DNA of 64,000 nt, from contig NZ_SMFO01000003.1 in the NCBI RefSeq assembly GCF_004349145.1, positions 234,258-298,257 on the forward strand. The letters run 5' to 3'. Positions 27,590 to 36,470 of the stretch are shown one piece after another. A model generated the notes under the pieces. The model ran no database searches. It saw only the letters and a program-made list of their open reading frames with translations, and was not told where the DNA came from. Both the position numbers and the translations under genes were made by a program. The stretch is from Flavobacterium hiemivividum. Lineage in GTDB: Bacteria; Bacteroidota; Bacteroidia; Flavobacteriales; Flavobacteriaceae. The first letter of the stretch is position 1; the number at the start of each line of letters is the position of its first letter.

Positions 27590-30500
27590 TTATAATATAA
27601 ATTGAACACCAAATATTACTGTTCGTGGTAATGGATAACCCCCAGCAACAGATGTTCCGTTGTTTGTTGTTTCTGGCGAGAATAATGTTGATTTACTTAA
27701 ATAACCTAGATTTTGACCAGTTAAAGTAAATCTAATTCCTTCCATCTTTATTTTATTCAAAAGTTCAGAAGGGATTGCATAAGACAAACTCACATCACGG
27801 AAAGCTAAATAATCGGCTTTGTTGTAAAACATACTTGAAGTACGGAAGGTGTTGTTCTTGTACAATTGGTCAGCCCAGTAATAAGTTGGGTATTTTGCAT
27901 TTGGATTCTCTGGAGTCCAAGTGTTTTTTACATCTTGTGTGGTATTGAAAGTTCCTTGTGCATTACTTAAGAACCAAGTTTTAGGACCGTCGTATTGAAC
28001 AAAACCTAAAGCATAGTCAAAACGGCTGCTCAATGTGAATGCTTTGTATTTTACATTAAAACCAAAACCACCAGTCACTCTTGGTACGGTGCGTCCCATA
28101 TACTCTCTGTCAAAACTATTGATCGTACCATCACCGTTCACATCCTTCCATTTCACATCTCCTAGTGCAATAGGAAAATGCAATGCTTTTTGAGCTGGGG
28201 TCATCCCATTAAAAACGGTTGGGTGAACCAAAACTCGGGCACCAATTAAATCTCTTAGTGTTAATGCATAATCATCTAACTCTGCTTGAGTTCTGATAAT
28301 TCCTTCTGCAACATAAGCATAAGCTTGATTTGGATCTTGACCTTCTTGGAATCCACCAACCCACACAAGGTTTCCGTTTTTATCATAAACTTGACTTCCG
28401 CCAATTCTATTGTTTTCTAAACCATTGCTAGGTAATTTTAATATTTTGTTAGCATTGGTAGCGAAGTTAGCATTAATGTCTAATGTCCAATCGTCAGTTT
28501 TTACTGCACGATAGTTCAAGTCTAACTCAACTCCTTTATTTTGCAAACTACCTAAGTTTGTTGTAATGGTTGTAAAGCCAGAAGTAGCGGGAAGGTTAAA
28601 AGTTGATATTTTATCATTAGTCTCTCTGTTATAATAGGCAACAGATAGATCTAATTTGCTAAACAAACGAGTTTCCATACCAAATTCATAAGTAGCAGAA
28701 CGTTCCCATTTTAAGTCTGGAAATGGAAGTCCAGATGCTTGATATCCTACAATTCCATCGTATTTACCACCTCCATAAGATCCTTGTAATTGGTAAGCTC
28801 CAATACCACTAACGTTACCATTTTGACCGTAACTAGCTCTCAATTTCATGGTGTTTACTACATCTGAAATTCCACTAAAGAATTCTTCCTTATGTAAATT
28901 CCATCCCACAGAGATTCCAGGGAAATTTCCCCAACGGTTGTCTAATAATCTAGAATAACCATCACGTCTTACCGTTAATGTCATCAAGTATTTATCGTCA
29001 TAATCATAATTAACACGTGAGAAGAAGGATAAAATTCGTTGACGTTGGTGATACGTATCGATATTTCTTTTGTCTTTATCAGAACTAGTATATTGCAAGT
29101 CCATAAAGTCATCAGATGGAGCGCCTGAACCAGAAGCAGATAAGCCATTTTGATAGATGTCATAATACTCGGTTCCTACCATAGCGCTTAGATTGTGCTT
29201 GCTTAAGAAGGTAGTGTTGTAGTTTAAAGCTCCATTGTAGGTTTGGCTAAAGTCCCTTGAGTAAATGGCGCTTGAAGATCTTGTCTTATTGATGTTACCT
29301 GGACTTGATAAGAAATCTTTATTGAAGGATTCGTTATAAGCCATGTCATAAAACCAGTTTGCACTAGTTCTAAAACTTAGATTTTTTAAAATATCAAATT
29401 TGAAAGCTTGTGACAATGTAAATTTATCTGAATTATTTTTACGTATAAATTTGTCATCATTCACTAATGGGTTTCCGTCGGTGTAATCTCTACCTACTAA
29501 TAACTCTCCATTTGCATTTGTACCCCTCATTGTTGGAGGGGCTCCTAGTGAGCGAGTTAGATAATTCCCTTCACCATTTGTTTGGGTATCTCTCCATTTA
29601 GCATCAGCAAAGTTCAAGCTCGAAGTAGAGGTTAACCAAGGTTTGATTTTGTACTCCCCGTTAAAAACAAAAGTAATTCTTTTGTAAAAAGTGTTTACTG
29701 GCAAACCTTCTTCGTCAAAGGAACCTATACTGGCATAGTAATTTCCTTTGTCGTTACCTCCCGTCATATTAATGCTATAATCTTTAGTTAAGCCTTGAGG
29801 TCTAAGAGCGTAGTCTTTATAATTGAAATCCTTGAAGATAATTTCTTTATTGGTTCCGTTAATATCATATGCTCCAGCTGCATTTGTTTTTAAAGGATCC
29901 GTCATGGACTGCCATCCTTGAGATAGTAGCTCCTCGTTGATAGAGTTTCTAAACATTGGGCTCCATACCGCAGATGAGGTTTTGTTTCCGTCCAAAATGT
30001 TTCCGTTACTATCTTTATAGAGGTTTCCAGTTCCAAAAGGCCCCGTTGAGTTTAATTGACTCAATCTTCCAGCATCATATTTTCCTGAAGTTTCTATAGC
30101 TTTTCTAGAGTAATATAAATAGTCTCTGGCATCCAAAAAGTCAAAAGGAACGTTTAAAGTATTGATCCCTATTTTTGAATTAATTGTAATGTTAGAAGAT
30201 CCGCTTTTTCCTTTTTTAGTAGTAATCAAAATTACCCCATTATTTGCTCTAGCACCATAAATAGCTGTGGCAGAAGCATCTTTTAGAACTTCTATAGAAG
30301 CGATGTCATCTTGACTGATGTCACTAAATCCATCTCTTACAAATCCATCAACCATAACTAGTGGTGATCCTGAACCGTCATAATTTGTTCCTCCACGTAA
30401 AACAATGGCAGGCACTGCTCCTGGTCTACCAGAAGACTGCTGTACTCTTAAACCTGGAATCGTTCCTGCTAATGCCGAAGCAGGATTAGAACGTGTACCT

Positions 30501-31024
30501 GTTTCTAGAATTTTACTATCTAATTTAGATACAGAACCAGTTATTTTTGATTTCTTTTGAGTTCCATAACCTACAACAACTACTTCATCTAAGTTTTCTC
30601 CAGTTGCTTTTAATATAATGGTAAGTGGTGATTTTCCAATGCTTACTTCTTGTTGTTCCATTCCAAGGTAGGAAATGATAAGTTTAGTAACATTGTCCGG
30701 AACTTCAATGCTGAAATTACCGTCAAAATCAGTTTGTGTCGAAGCTGTACTTCCTTTAGCGATAATATTTGCCCCAGGAATTGGCATTCCATCAGAATCT
30801 GTCACTTTTCCAGTAATTTTCTTCTGAATTACATTTAGGATAAGTACTTCTGTTCCTTTATTAACTGTGGTGTTACTTTCGAAAAAAACTACTTTGTCTG
30901 AAGTAGCTGCCGTCGAAAGCTGAACCGTCAAGGCAGTCAGCAAAACTGTGGCTAGTTTTGTTGTCCCTCTGGCTGGGGAATCATGCCATAAATTTCTTGG
31001 CTTGTTTTTGGAAAAGATTTTCAT
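27590..31024 (-). CDS. SusC/RagA-family TonB-dependent receptor (NanO-like)
   Basis: This receptor of 1144 residues is counted from the ATG at 31024 (MKIFSKNKPRN); another ATG at 31069 adds 15 residues. It has an unusually long basic N-terminus before the hydrophobic segment (LATVLLTALTVQLSTA), then a CarboxypepD_reg-like domain (ITGKVTDSDGMPIPGANI), LDEVVVVGYGTQKK, the SusC plug signature (IASIEVLKDASATAIYGARANNGVI) and a barrel ending VIFGVQFIL. Placed with a SusD, ROK regulator and sialic-acid genes, it corresponds to NanO. The 5' region has a TATATTTG -7 box and the paired palindromes. Confidence 0.92.
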   Translation of the reverse strand: MKIFSKNKPRNLWHDSPARGTTKLATVLLTALTVQLSTAATSDKVVFFESNTTVNKGTEVLILNVIQKKITGKVTDSDGMPIPGANIIAKGSTASTQTDFDGNFSIEVPDNVTKLIISYLGMEQQEVSIGKSPLTIILKATGENLDEVVVVGYGTQKKSKITGSVSKLDSKILETGTRSNPASALAGTIPGLRVQQSSGRPGAVPAIVLRGGTNYDGSGSPLVMVDGFVRDGFSDISQDDIASIEVLKDASATAIYGARANNGVILITTKKGKSGSSNITINSKIGINTLNVPFDFLDARDYLYYSRKAIETSGKYDAGRLSQLNSTGPFGTGNLYKDSNGNILDGNKTSSAVWSPMFRNSINEELLSQGWQSMTDPLKTNAAGAYDINGTNKEIIFKDFNYKDYALRPQGLTKDYSINMTGGNDKGNYYASIGSFDEEGLPVNTFYKRITFVFNGEYKIKPWLTSTSSLNFADAKWRDTQTNGEGNYLTRSLGAPPTMRGTNANGELLVGRDYTDGNPLVNDDKFIRKNNSDKFTLSQAFKFDILKNLSFRTSANWFYDMAYNESFNKDFLSSPGNINKTRSSSAIYSRDFSQTYNGALNYNTTFLSKHNLSAMVGTEYYDIYQNGLSASGSGAPSDDFMDLQYTSSDKDKRNIDTYHQRQRILSFFSRVNYDYDDKYLMTLTVRRDGYSRLLDNRWGNFPGISVGWNLHKEEFFSGISDVVNTMKLRASYGQNGNVSGIGAYQLQGSYGGGKYDGIVGYQASGLPFPDLKWERSATYEFGMETRLFSKLDLSVAYYNRETNDKISTFNLPATSGFTTITTNLGSLQNKGVELDLNYRAVKTDDWTLDINANFATNANKILKLPSNGLENNRIGGSQVYDKNGNLVWVGGFQEGQDPNQAYAYVAEGIIRTQAELDDYALTLRDLIGARVLVHPTVFNGMTPAQKALHFPIALGDVKWKDVNGDGTINSFDREYMGRTVPRVTGGFGFNVKYKAFTLSSRFDYALGFVQYDGPKTWFLSNAQGTFNTTQDVKNTWTPENPNAKYPTYYWADQLYKNNTFRTSSMFYNKADYLAFRDVSLSYAIPSELLNKIKMEGIRFTLTGQNLGYLSKSTLFSPETTNNGTSVAGGYPLPRTVIFGVQFIL

Positions 31025-31388
31025 GATTTTTTTTGGTTTGTTAATAATAATTTGTTTTTGCAGTGTCATTTATTTGACTTCCAGTGCTTATTCTTTTTTT
31101 TATGGAATTAAGGTGCTTACAATTGGTATTTTTAAGGATGGCAAATAAATATTTTATATTAATGAGATGAACTCTTTTTGTATTATCAATTTAGATCTTG
31201 AATGATTTAATCTATAGTCGACGTTGTGAATATTTTCAGTTACTAGATCTTCGGTGTTCTGAGTCTAGTCTTTTACTTTGTATCTTTTTTGAATACTTGA
31301 AATAATTCGGAGCCGATTATTCTTTATTTAAGTTGCTTTTTTATGCTTTTATTAGCAATTAATTAATATAAAAATTATATAACTGTAA

Positions 31389-31396
31389 CAAATATA
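31389..31396 (-). promoter_or_regulatory. -7 promoter box of the NanO-like SusC gene
   Basis: On the minus strand this reads TATATTTG, an exact match to the Bacteroidota -7 consensus TAnnTTTG, immediately downstream of the operator core AAAACATTTT. The -33 element is not clear. If used, it would give a leader of roughly 350-360 nt. Confidence 0.5.
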
Positions 31397-31444
31397 TAAA
31401 ACATTTTAATATAGTGGTTATTATTATTAAAATATTTTACTAAC
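31394..31444 (-). promoter_or_regulatory. Paired palindromic operator upstream of the NanO-like SusC gene
   Basis: The cores AAAACATTTT (31398-31407) and AAAATATTTT (31429-31438) are 31 bp apart, as in the lyase upstream region. The second is part of TTATTAAAATATTTTACTAA (31424-31443), 18 of 20 identical to the perfect palindrome at 24523-24542. The first core abuts the TATATTTG -7 box, so a bound repressor would block the promoter. Confidence 0.65.
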
Positions 31445-31806
31445 TAAAAGTGAAATTTTTTCAAAGATTGGAGTTTTTTGGCTTTATCAGTGGGATTGCG
31501 TGAAGAAATGGACATTGGATGAACTAAAACGATTTTGTAATTATAAATAAAAACCTACATGAAGAATTTAACATGTCTAGTAATCATGATTATAGAAAGG
31601 AAATGCAGAACTTTGACGCGGTTATAATGGAGTGTTTTGAGAATGCTCACTTTTCTTTATTAGAATCATGCTTTCAAATTGTTTTTTAAAACCAAAGCGC
31701 AGTAACAAACTATCAAAATCCTATATTTGTATAAAAATACAAAATTATCCATTCCGAGAACTGTCTAAAGATTACTATGAAACAATCATTAAACCAAAAT
31801 TATACT

Positions 31807-32508
31807 ATGCGAATCATTTTTAGTCTGTTTCTAGTACTGTCTGTTTCTACTATTTTTTCGCAAGAAATAGAGTCGGTTCAGGATAGTGCGATAGTAAAAG
31901 TCGATTCCTTATATAGAGAAGATCAGTTTTATTTGGGCTTAACTTACAATACGTTACAAAATAAACCGCAAGGGGTATCTCAAAATAAGTTTTCAGTAGG
32001 ATTGTCCGCTGGTTTATTGAGAGATATGCCAATAAATAAAGACAGAACACACGCAATTGCAACAGGCTTAGGTTTCACTTTTAATAATTATGTGCAAAAC
32101 CTGGCGATAACCGGGACTGGAGAAGTGCCCGTTTATACTGTTCTAGACGACAAAACAGTATTTAATAAAAATAAATTCACACAATTATTAGTCGATTTGC
32201 CTATTGAGTTTAGATGGCGAACATCGACTTATGAGAGTTACAAGTTTTGGCGAATATATGGAGGAGTGAAATTCAGTTATGTTTTATACAATAGATCGTT
32301 ATATACTGACGATCAAAGTAAAGTAGTAATTACTAATAACACTGATTTTAATAAATTACTCTATGGTATTTATCTATCGGCAGGTTACAATACGGTAAAT
32401 GTGTATGCTTATTATGGATTGAATCCTATTTTTAAATCTGCTGAAGTTGGTGGCGAGAACATAAAAATGAAGGCATTCAATGTTGGGATTATCTTTTATA
32501 TCCTATAA
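31807..32508 (+). CDS. Outer-membrane beta-barrel protein (porin/PorT-like)
   Basis: This 233-residue protein has a signal peptide (MRIIFSLFLVLSVSTIFSQ) and an alternating beta-strand pattern with many Tyr and Gly residues (FYLGLTYNTL, FWRIYGGVKFSYVLYN, YGIYLSAGYNTVNVYAYYGL) and a C-terminal hydrophobic strand (FNVGIIFYIL). An in-frame ATG ten codons earlier (31777) would lengthen the signal unnaturally. It resembles the outer-membrane beta-barrel families of Bacteroidota, which include PorT of the type IX secretion system; I cannot confirm PorT itself. It converges on the next gene with a 6-bp overlap of coding ends. Confidence 0.75.
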   Translation: MRIIFSLFLVLSVSTIFSQEIESVQDSAIVKVDSLYREDQFYLGLTYNTLQNKPQGVSQNKFSVGLSAGLLRDMPINKDRTHAIATGLGFTFNNYVQNLAITGTGEVPVYTVLDDKTVFNKNKFTQLLVDLPIEFRWRTSTYESYKFWRIYGGVKFSYVLYNRSLYTDDQSKVVITNNTDFNKLLYGIYLSAGYNTVNVYAYYGLNPIFKSAEVGGENIKMKAFNVGIIFYIL

Positions 32509-33108
32509 CCACAAGTACAAGAATAGTATTTGCGGAACAATACCAATCAAAAGTCCGATATTTAATTCCGTAGCAGTATGTGCCTTCATCACTAAGCGAG
32601 AGGAAGCTACAAAGCCATTCATAACAGTAAGAAATGCAATGGCAAAAAGATTTTGGGTTTGAAAATGCATGCTTAATCCTAAAACAAAGATCGTCAATGC
32701 GCTAATTCCCATCATATGTAAACTTGCTTTTGTCTTAACAAACAATAATAACAGCGCCATTAAAGTGCTGAATAATGCTCCCAATAGAAAAAAGTGTAGC
32801 TCTGGGTAACGTTCTATTGTAATGCTTTTTCGAACCAAAAGAATGATCAAAAAAGTTTGAATAACAAGCGGGATTTTACGTTCAGATAGCAAGGGCGCCA
32901 TTATAGAGCCAATTTTCCCCGTTGCTCTTAATAGAAAGAAAAATAGCAGCGGAATAAGCAAAGTGATAATGCTTACATGAAGTAGCACCAAATATTTTTC
33001 TGAATTTAAAAAATACGAATGATTCGAAAACAAGAAAAATAGCGTAGCATAAACCGGAATAAATATCGGATGGAAAATATAAGAAAATAAGGGAAGTATT
33101 TTTTTCAA
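32503..33108 (-). CDS. Small integral membrane protein, distantly PAP2-like
   Basis: This 201-residue protein is almost entirely hydrophobic with about six transmembrane helices. The C-terminal SSRLVMKAHTATELNIG resembles the SR...H...(D/E) third motif of PAP2 phosphatases, but the other PAP2 motifs are not obvious, so catalytic activity is uncertain. Such proteins are common as unnamed membrane proteins in Flavobacteriia. The 256 bp to the divergent murF-alr gene include a TATTTTTG box near 33234 oriented toward murF-alr. Confidence 0.7.
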   Translation of the reverse strand: MKKILPLFSYIFHPIFIPVYATLFFLFSNHSYFLNSEKYLVLLHVSIITLLIPLLFFFLLRATGKIGSIMAPLLSERKIPLVIQTFLIILLVRKSITIERYPELHFFLLGALFSTLMALLLLFVKTKASLHMMGISALTIFVLGLSMHFQTQNLFAIAFLTVMNGFVASSRLVMKAHTATELNIGLLIGIVPQILFLYLWL

Positions 33109-33364
33109 GTGGACTGCGATTAATTATCCAAACAAATATAATAAATAAACTAAAAAATTTCCCCAAAAAGAATCCTGATTTACACAAAACATAAAACGGC
33201 TTCTCCCTTTTTAATGCTATTATGTTGCCGTATTTTTGTTAAGAAGTATTATTTTTGAGAAAGTTCCAAATGGGAATCATGTTTCAGTGTAGTTATTTCA
33301 GTAAGAGTACGCTGGTTGTAACGCATAGGAACAATTAAATAGTCGTTAATCGCATTACATAAAA

Positions 33365-35809
33365 ATGAGCATACTTGTACAAAACATAATTCCTATTCTT
33401 AAGGCAAAGGCCATTGGCAATACAGCAACAGCGGTGATTGACACCGTTTCTATAGATAGTAGATCGTTGCAAAACAGTGCAAACACTTTGTTTTTTGCTT
33501 TAGTTGGTCCTAATAATGATGCGCATGTCTATATTGAAGATTTGATCGCAACGGGAGTGCAAAACTTTGTAGTTTTACATATTCCAGAAGCTTGCGCTGA
33601 TAAAGCAAATTTCCTAATTGTCGAAAATACATTAGATGCTCTACAGCAATTTGCCGCCTATTATCGCAGTCGTTTCAATTTTCCAGTTATAGGTTTAACA
33701 GGAAGCAATGGCAAAACGATCGTAAAGGAATGGCTCAATTTTCTTCTCAGTCCCGACTTTAACGTTATTCGCAGTCCGAAGAGTTATAATTCTCAGGTGG
33801 GAGTTCCGTTATCCATTTTTGCCATTAATGAAAAGCACAATCTAGGGATTTTTGAGGCTGGGATTTCTACCGTTGCCGAAATGGAGAAACTAGAAAAAGT
33901 CATAAAACCAACTATTGGAATTCTTACTAATATAGGTTCTTCCCATGATGAAGGTTTTCTGGATTTAGAAGAAAAAGTAAAAGAAAAATTAGTCCTTTTT
34001 AAAGAGGTCGAAATTCTAATTTATCAAAAAAGTGATATTGTAGACAAATTTATACTTCCTCATACAAAAACATTTAGTTGGAGTTTTAGTAAAGAGGAAG
34101 CCGATGTTTTTATTTATAAAAAGGAGTTCGAGGATCAAAATACGCTAATACATTACAAATACAAAGGAGACTCCTTTAAGTTGAAGATCCCGTTTCACGA
34201 TCAGGCATCAATAGAAAATGCAATTTCCTGTTTAATGCTTTTGTTGCATTTTGACTATGATATCGCAACGATTCAGTCTAGAATGGTATTACTATTTCCC
34301 GTAGAAATGCGATTAAAAGTAAAAACTGGAATCAATAATTGCAGTCTTATCGATGATAGTTACAGTTCTGATTTTCAGTCTTTAAAAATAGCCTTGGATT
34401 TTCTCGAAAGTCAAAATCAATTTCAAAAGAAGACAGTAATACTTTCTGATATTTTTCAGAGTGGCTTGGCCAATGAAGAGTTGTATTCACGAGTTTCACA
34501 ATTGATTGTTTCTAATAATATCAATCGGGTGATAGGCATCGGAGAAACCATCGCGGCCTTCAAAGACAAGTTTGTGAACTGCATCACCTTTAAAAATACA
34601 GCCGAATTTATCGCTAATTTTGATGAATTGGATTTCGAAAATGAAACCATTTTGATAAAAGGTGCTCGTTCTTTTCAATTTGAAGAAATCGTCTATTTGC
34701 TCGAAGAAAAAACCCATGAAACCGTTCTGGAAATTAACCTTAATGCTATTAGCTACAACCTGAATTTCTTTAAATCTAAACTAAAGCCAAAGGTAAAAAT
34801 CATGGTGATGGTAAAAGCATTCGGTTATGGAAATGGAGGTTTGGAGATTGCTAAATTATTAGAACACCACAAAGTGGATTATCTAGGTGTGGCTTTCGCC
34901 GATGAAGGAATTTCGCTGAAAAGCGGAGGAATCCAATTGCCGATTATGGTTCTTAATCCTGAGAACACGAGTTTTGCAGCTATTATTCAGAATCAGTTAG
35001 AACCCGAAATTTATTGTCTCAAAGGACTTTATGCCTTTTTAAAAATCGCAAAGGAAAAGAACCTGCATCAATTTCCTATTCATATAAAACTAGATACAGG
35101 AATGCACCGTTTAGGTTTTGAGGAAGACTCAATTGAGGAGCTAATTGCTACTTTAAAAGGAAATGAAACGGTCAAAGTGCAAAGTATACTGTCGCATTTG
35201 GCTACAAGTGACGATTTAAAACACCGCGATTTTACACTTTCTCAGATTAATTTATTTGATGCGATGTCAACTAAAATCATAACAGAGTTGGGAATAAACC
35301 CAATACGACATATATTGAATACATCGGGAATAAGTAATTATCCAGACTCACAATTTAACATGGTGCGACTGGGAATTGGACTTTACGGTGTTTCGAATGA
35401 TCCCGCGGAGCAAAAGTACTTGGAAAATGTGGGGACTTTGAAATCTGTTATTTCTCAAATTAGAACGATTAAAGCGGGAGAAAGTGTGGGTTACGGTAGA
35501 AAATTCATGGCCGAGAAACCTACAAAAATTGCAACAATTCCCATTGGTTATGCTGATGGAATTTCTAGAGGCTGGGGAAACGGAGTTGGATTTGTAAATA
35601 TAAAAGACAAAAAAGCGAAGATTTTAGGGAGCATCTGTATGGATATGATTATGGTGGATGTTAGCGAAATTAATTGCACTGAAGGAGATTCGGTTATTAT
35701 TTTTGGCGAAAGCCCTACCGTTTCTTATATCGCAAAAAAACTAAATACAATCCCGTATGAGGTGTTAACAAGTATCTCTCAACGGGTGAAACGTGTTTTT
35801 TATCGATAA
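33365..35809 (+). CDS. murF-alr: Bifunctional UDP-MurNAc-tripeptide:D-Ala-D-Ala ligase / alanine racemase
   Basis: This 814-residue fusion combines two steps of peptidoglycan precursor synthesis. Residues 1-450 are MurF: ATP-binding GLTGSNGKTIVKEW, the central NIGSSHDEGF and SLIDDSYSSDFQSLKIAL. Residues 455-814 are alanine racemase: VLEINLNAISYNLNFF, PLP-binding Lys484 in MVKAFGYGNG, LDTGMHRLGF, MVRLGIGLYG and SVGYGRKF. One protein thus makes D-alanine and attaches D-Ala-D-Ala. The fusion is characteristic of Bacteroidota. It is cytoplasmic and monocistronic as far as spacing shows. Confidence 0.95.
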   Translation: MSILVQNIIPILKAKAIGNTATAVIDTVSIDSRSLQNSANTLFFALVGPNNDAHVYIEDLIATGVQNFVVLHIPEACADKANFLIVENTLDALQQFAAYYRSRFNFPVIGLTGSNGKTIVKEWLNFLLSPDFNVIRSPKSYNSQVGVPLSIFAINEKHNLGIFEAGISTVAEMEKLEKVIKPTIGILTNIGSSHDEGFLDLEEKVKEKLVLFKEVEILIYQKSDIVDKFILPHTKTFSWSFSKEEADVFIYKKEFEDQNTLIHYKYKGDSFKLKIPFHDQASIENAISCLMLLLHFDYDIATIQSRMVLLFPVEMRLKVKTGINNCSLIDDSYSSDFQSLKIALDFLESQNQFQKKTVILSDIFQSGLANEELYSRVSQLIVSNNINRVIGIGETIAAFKDKFVNCITFKNTAEFIANFDELDFENETILIKGARSFQFEEIVYLLEEKTHETVLEINLNAISYNLNFFKSKLKPKVKIMVMVKAFGYGNGGLEIAKLLEHHKVDYLGVAFADEGISLKSGGIQLPIMVLNPENTSFAAIIQNQLEPEIYCLKGLYAFLKIAKEKNLHQFPIHIKLDTGMHRLGFEEDSIEELIATLKGNETVKVQSILSHLATSDDLKHRDFTLSQINLFDAMSTKIITELGINPIRHILNTSGISNYPDSQFNMVRLGIGLYGVSNDPAEQKYLENVGTLKSVISQIRTIKAGESVGYGRKFMAEKPTKIATIPIGYADGISRGWGNGVGFVNIKDKKAKILGSICMDMIMVDVSEINCTEGDSVIIFGESPTVSYIAKKLNTIPYEVLTSISQRVKRVFYR

Positions 35810-35883
35810 AATCCTATTAACACAATTAGGAATGTTAAAATTTTCGTAATTTCGATTATTCGAATAATTTAAAACTGAAACTT

Positions 35884-36303
35884 ATGGGATTTTTTAGCGA
35901 TTTTAAAGCCTCTTTGATGAAAGGCGATGTATTGAGTCTAGCCACTGCGGTAGTTATTGGTGCTGCATTTGGTAAAATTGTAAGCTCTGCTGTAGATGAT
36001 GTCATTATGCCGATTGTTGGTTTAATTACTGGTGGAATAGATTTTACACAAAAATTTATTACGCTTGACGGAAACAGCTACGCTGATTTAGCCGCGGCTC
36101 AGACTGCAGGCGCTGCCGTAATTACTTATGGTAATTTAGTGCAAGCGACTATCAATTTTGTTATCATTGCTTTCTTTGTATTTGTAATATTAAGAGCAGC
36201 TGAAAAAGCAAGAAAGAAAGAAGAAGTAGCTATTGTAGCAGCTCCATCAGGACCTACACAAGAGGAATTGCTAATTCAAATTAGAGATTTGTTGAAAAAA
36301 TAA
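35884..36303 (+). CDS. mscL: Large-conductance mechanosensitive channel
   Basis: This 139-residue inner-membrane channel opens under osmotic downshock. It shows the N-terminal amphipathic helix ([20 protein letters not shown]), TM1 ([32 protein letters not shown]), a periplasmic loop, TM2 ([16 protein letters not shown]) and the C-terminal helix with [14 protein letters not shown]. Length and all segments are normal. A strong terminator follows. Confidence 0.96.
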   Translation: MGFFSDFKASLMKGDVLSLATAVVIGAAFGKIVSSAVDDVIMPIVGLITGGIDFTQKFITLDGNSYADLAAAQTAGAAVITYGNLVQATINFVIIAFFVFVILRAAEKARKKEEVAIVAAPSGPTQEELLIQIRDLLKK

Positions 36304-36330
36304 GAATACCGCTATACTATATGTTCAACT

Positions 36331-36360
36331 AAACCATCCGCTAATGCGGGTGGTTTTTCT
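36331..36360 (+). terminator. Intrinsic terminator after mscL
   Basis: AAACCATCCGC (36331-36341) and GCGGGTGGTTT (36346-36356) form an 11-bp stem with one T-G wobble and a TAAT loop, followed by TTCTTT. Confidence 0.85.
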
Positions 36361-36404
36361 TTATTGTTATAATTGTAACATTTTGTTATTTATTGTGAAG
36401 CGCC

Positions 36405-36434
36405 TTGTTATGATTTGATTATTACCTACTTTTG
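36405..36434 (+). promoter_or_regulatory. Bacteroidota-type promoter of asd
   Basis: A TTG at 36405-36407 and TACTTTTG at 36427-36434 are separated by exactly 19 bp, matching the -33/-7 (TTTG, TAnnTTTG) promoter pattern of Bacteroidota. The asd ATG is 37 bp downstream. Confidence 0.65.
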
Positions 36435-36470
36435 CATTTCAAATTAAGAATTCTATAATAATTATATACT

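Larger units (their letters stand above)
31025..31776. other. 752-bp divergent intergenic region
   Basis: The left half is a roughly 360-nt leader of the SusC gene, bounded by its promoter/operator at 31389-31444. The right half should contain the promoter of the outer-membrane protein gene at 31807. Within it, 31573-31689 on the plus strand reads an ATG-initiated 38-codon frame with protein-like composition (MSSNHDYRKEMQNF...); no family is recognised and the frame has no clear ribosome-binding or promoter signal. Confidence 0.4.

Noticed and set aside
32882..33187. Minus-strand 101-codon hydrophobic frame
   Set aside because: Out-of-frame shadow of the membrane protein gene at 32503-33108.
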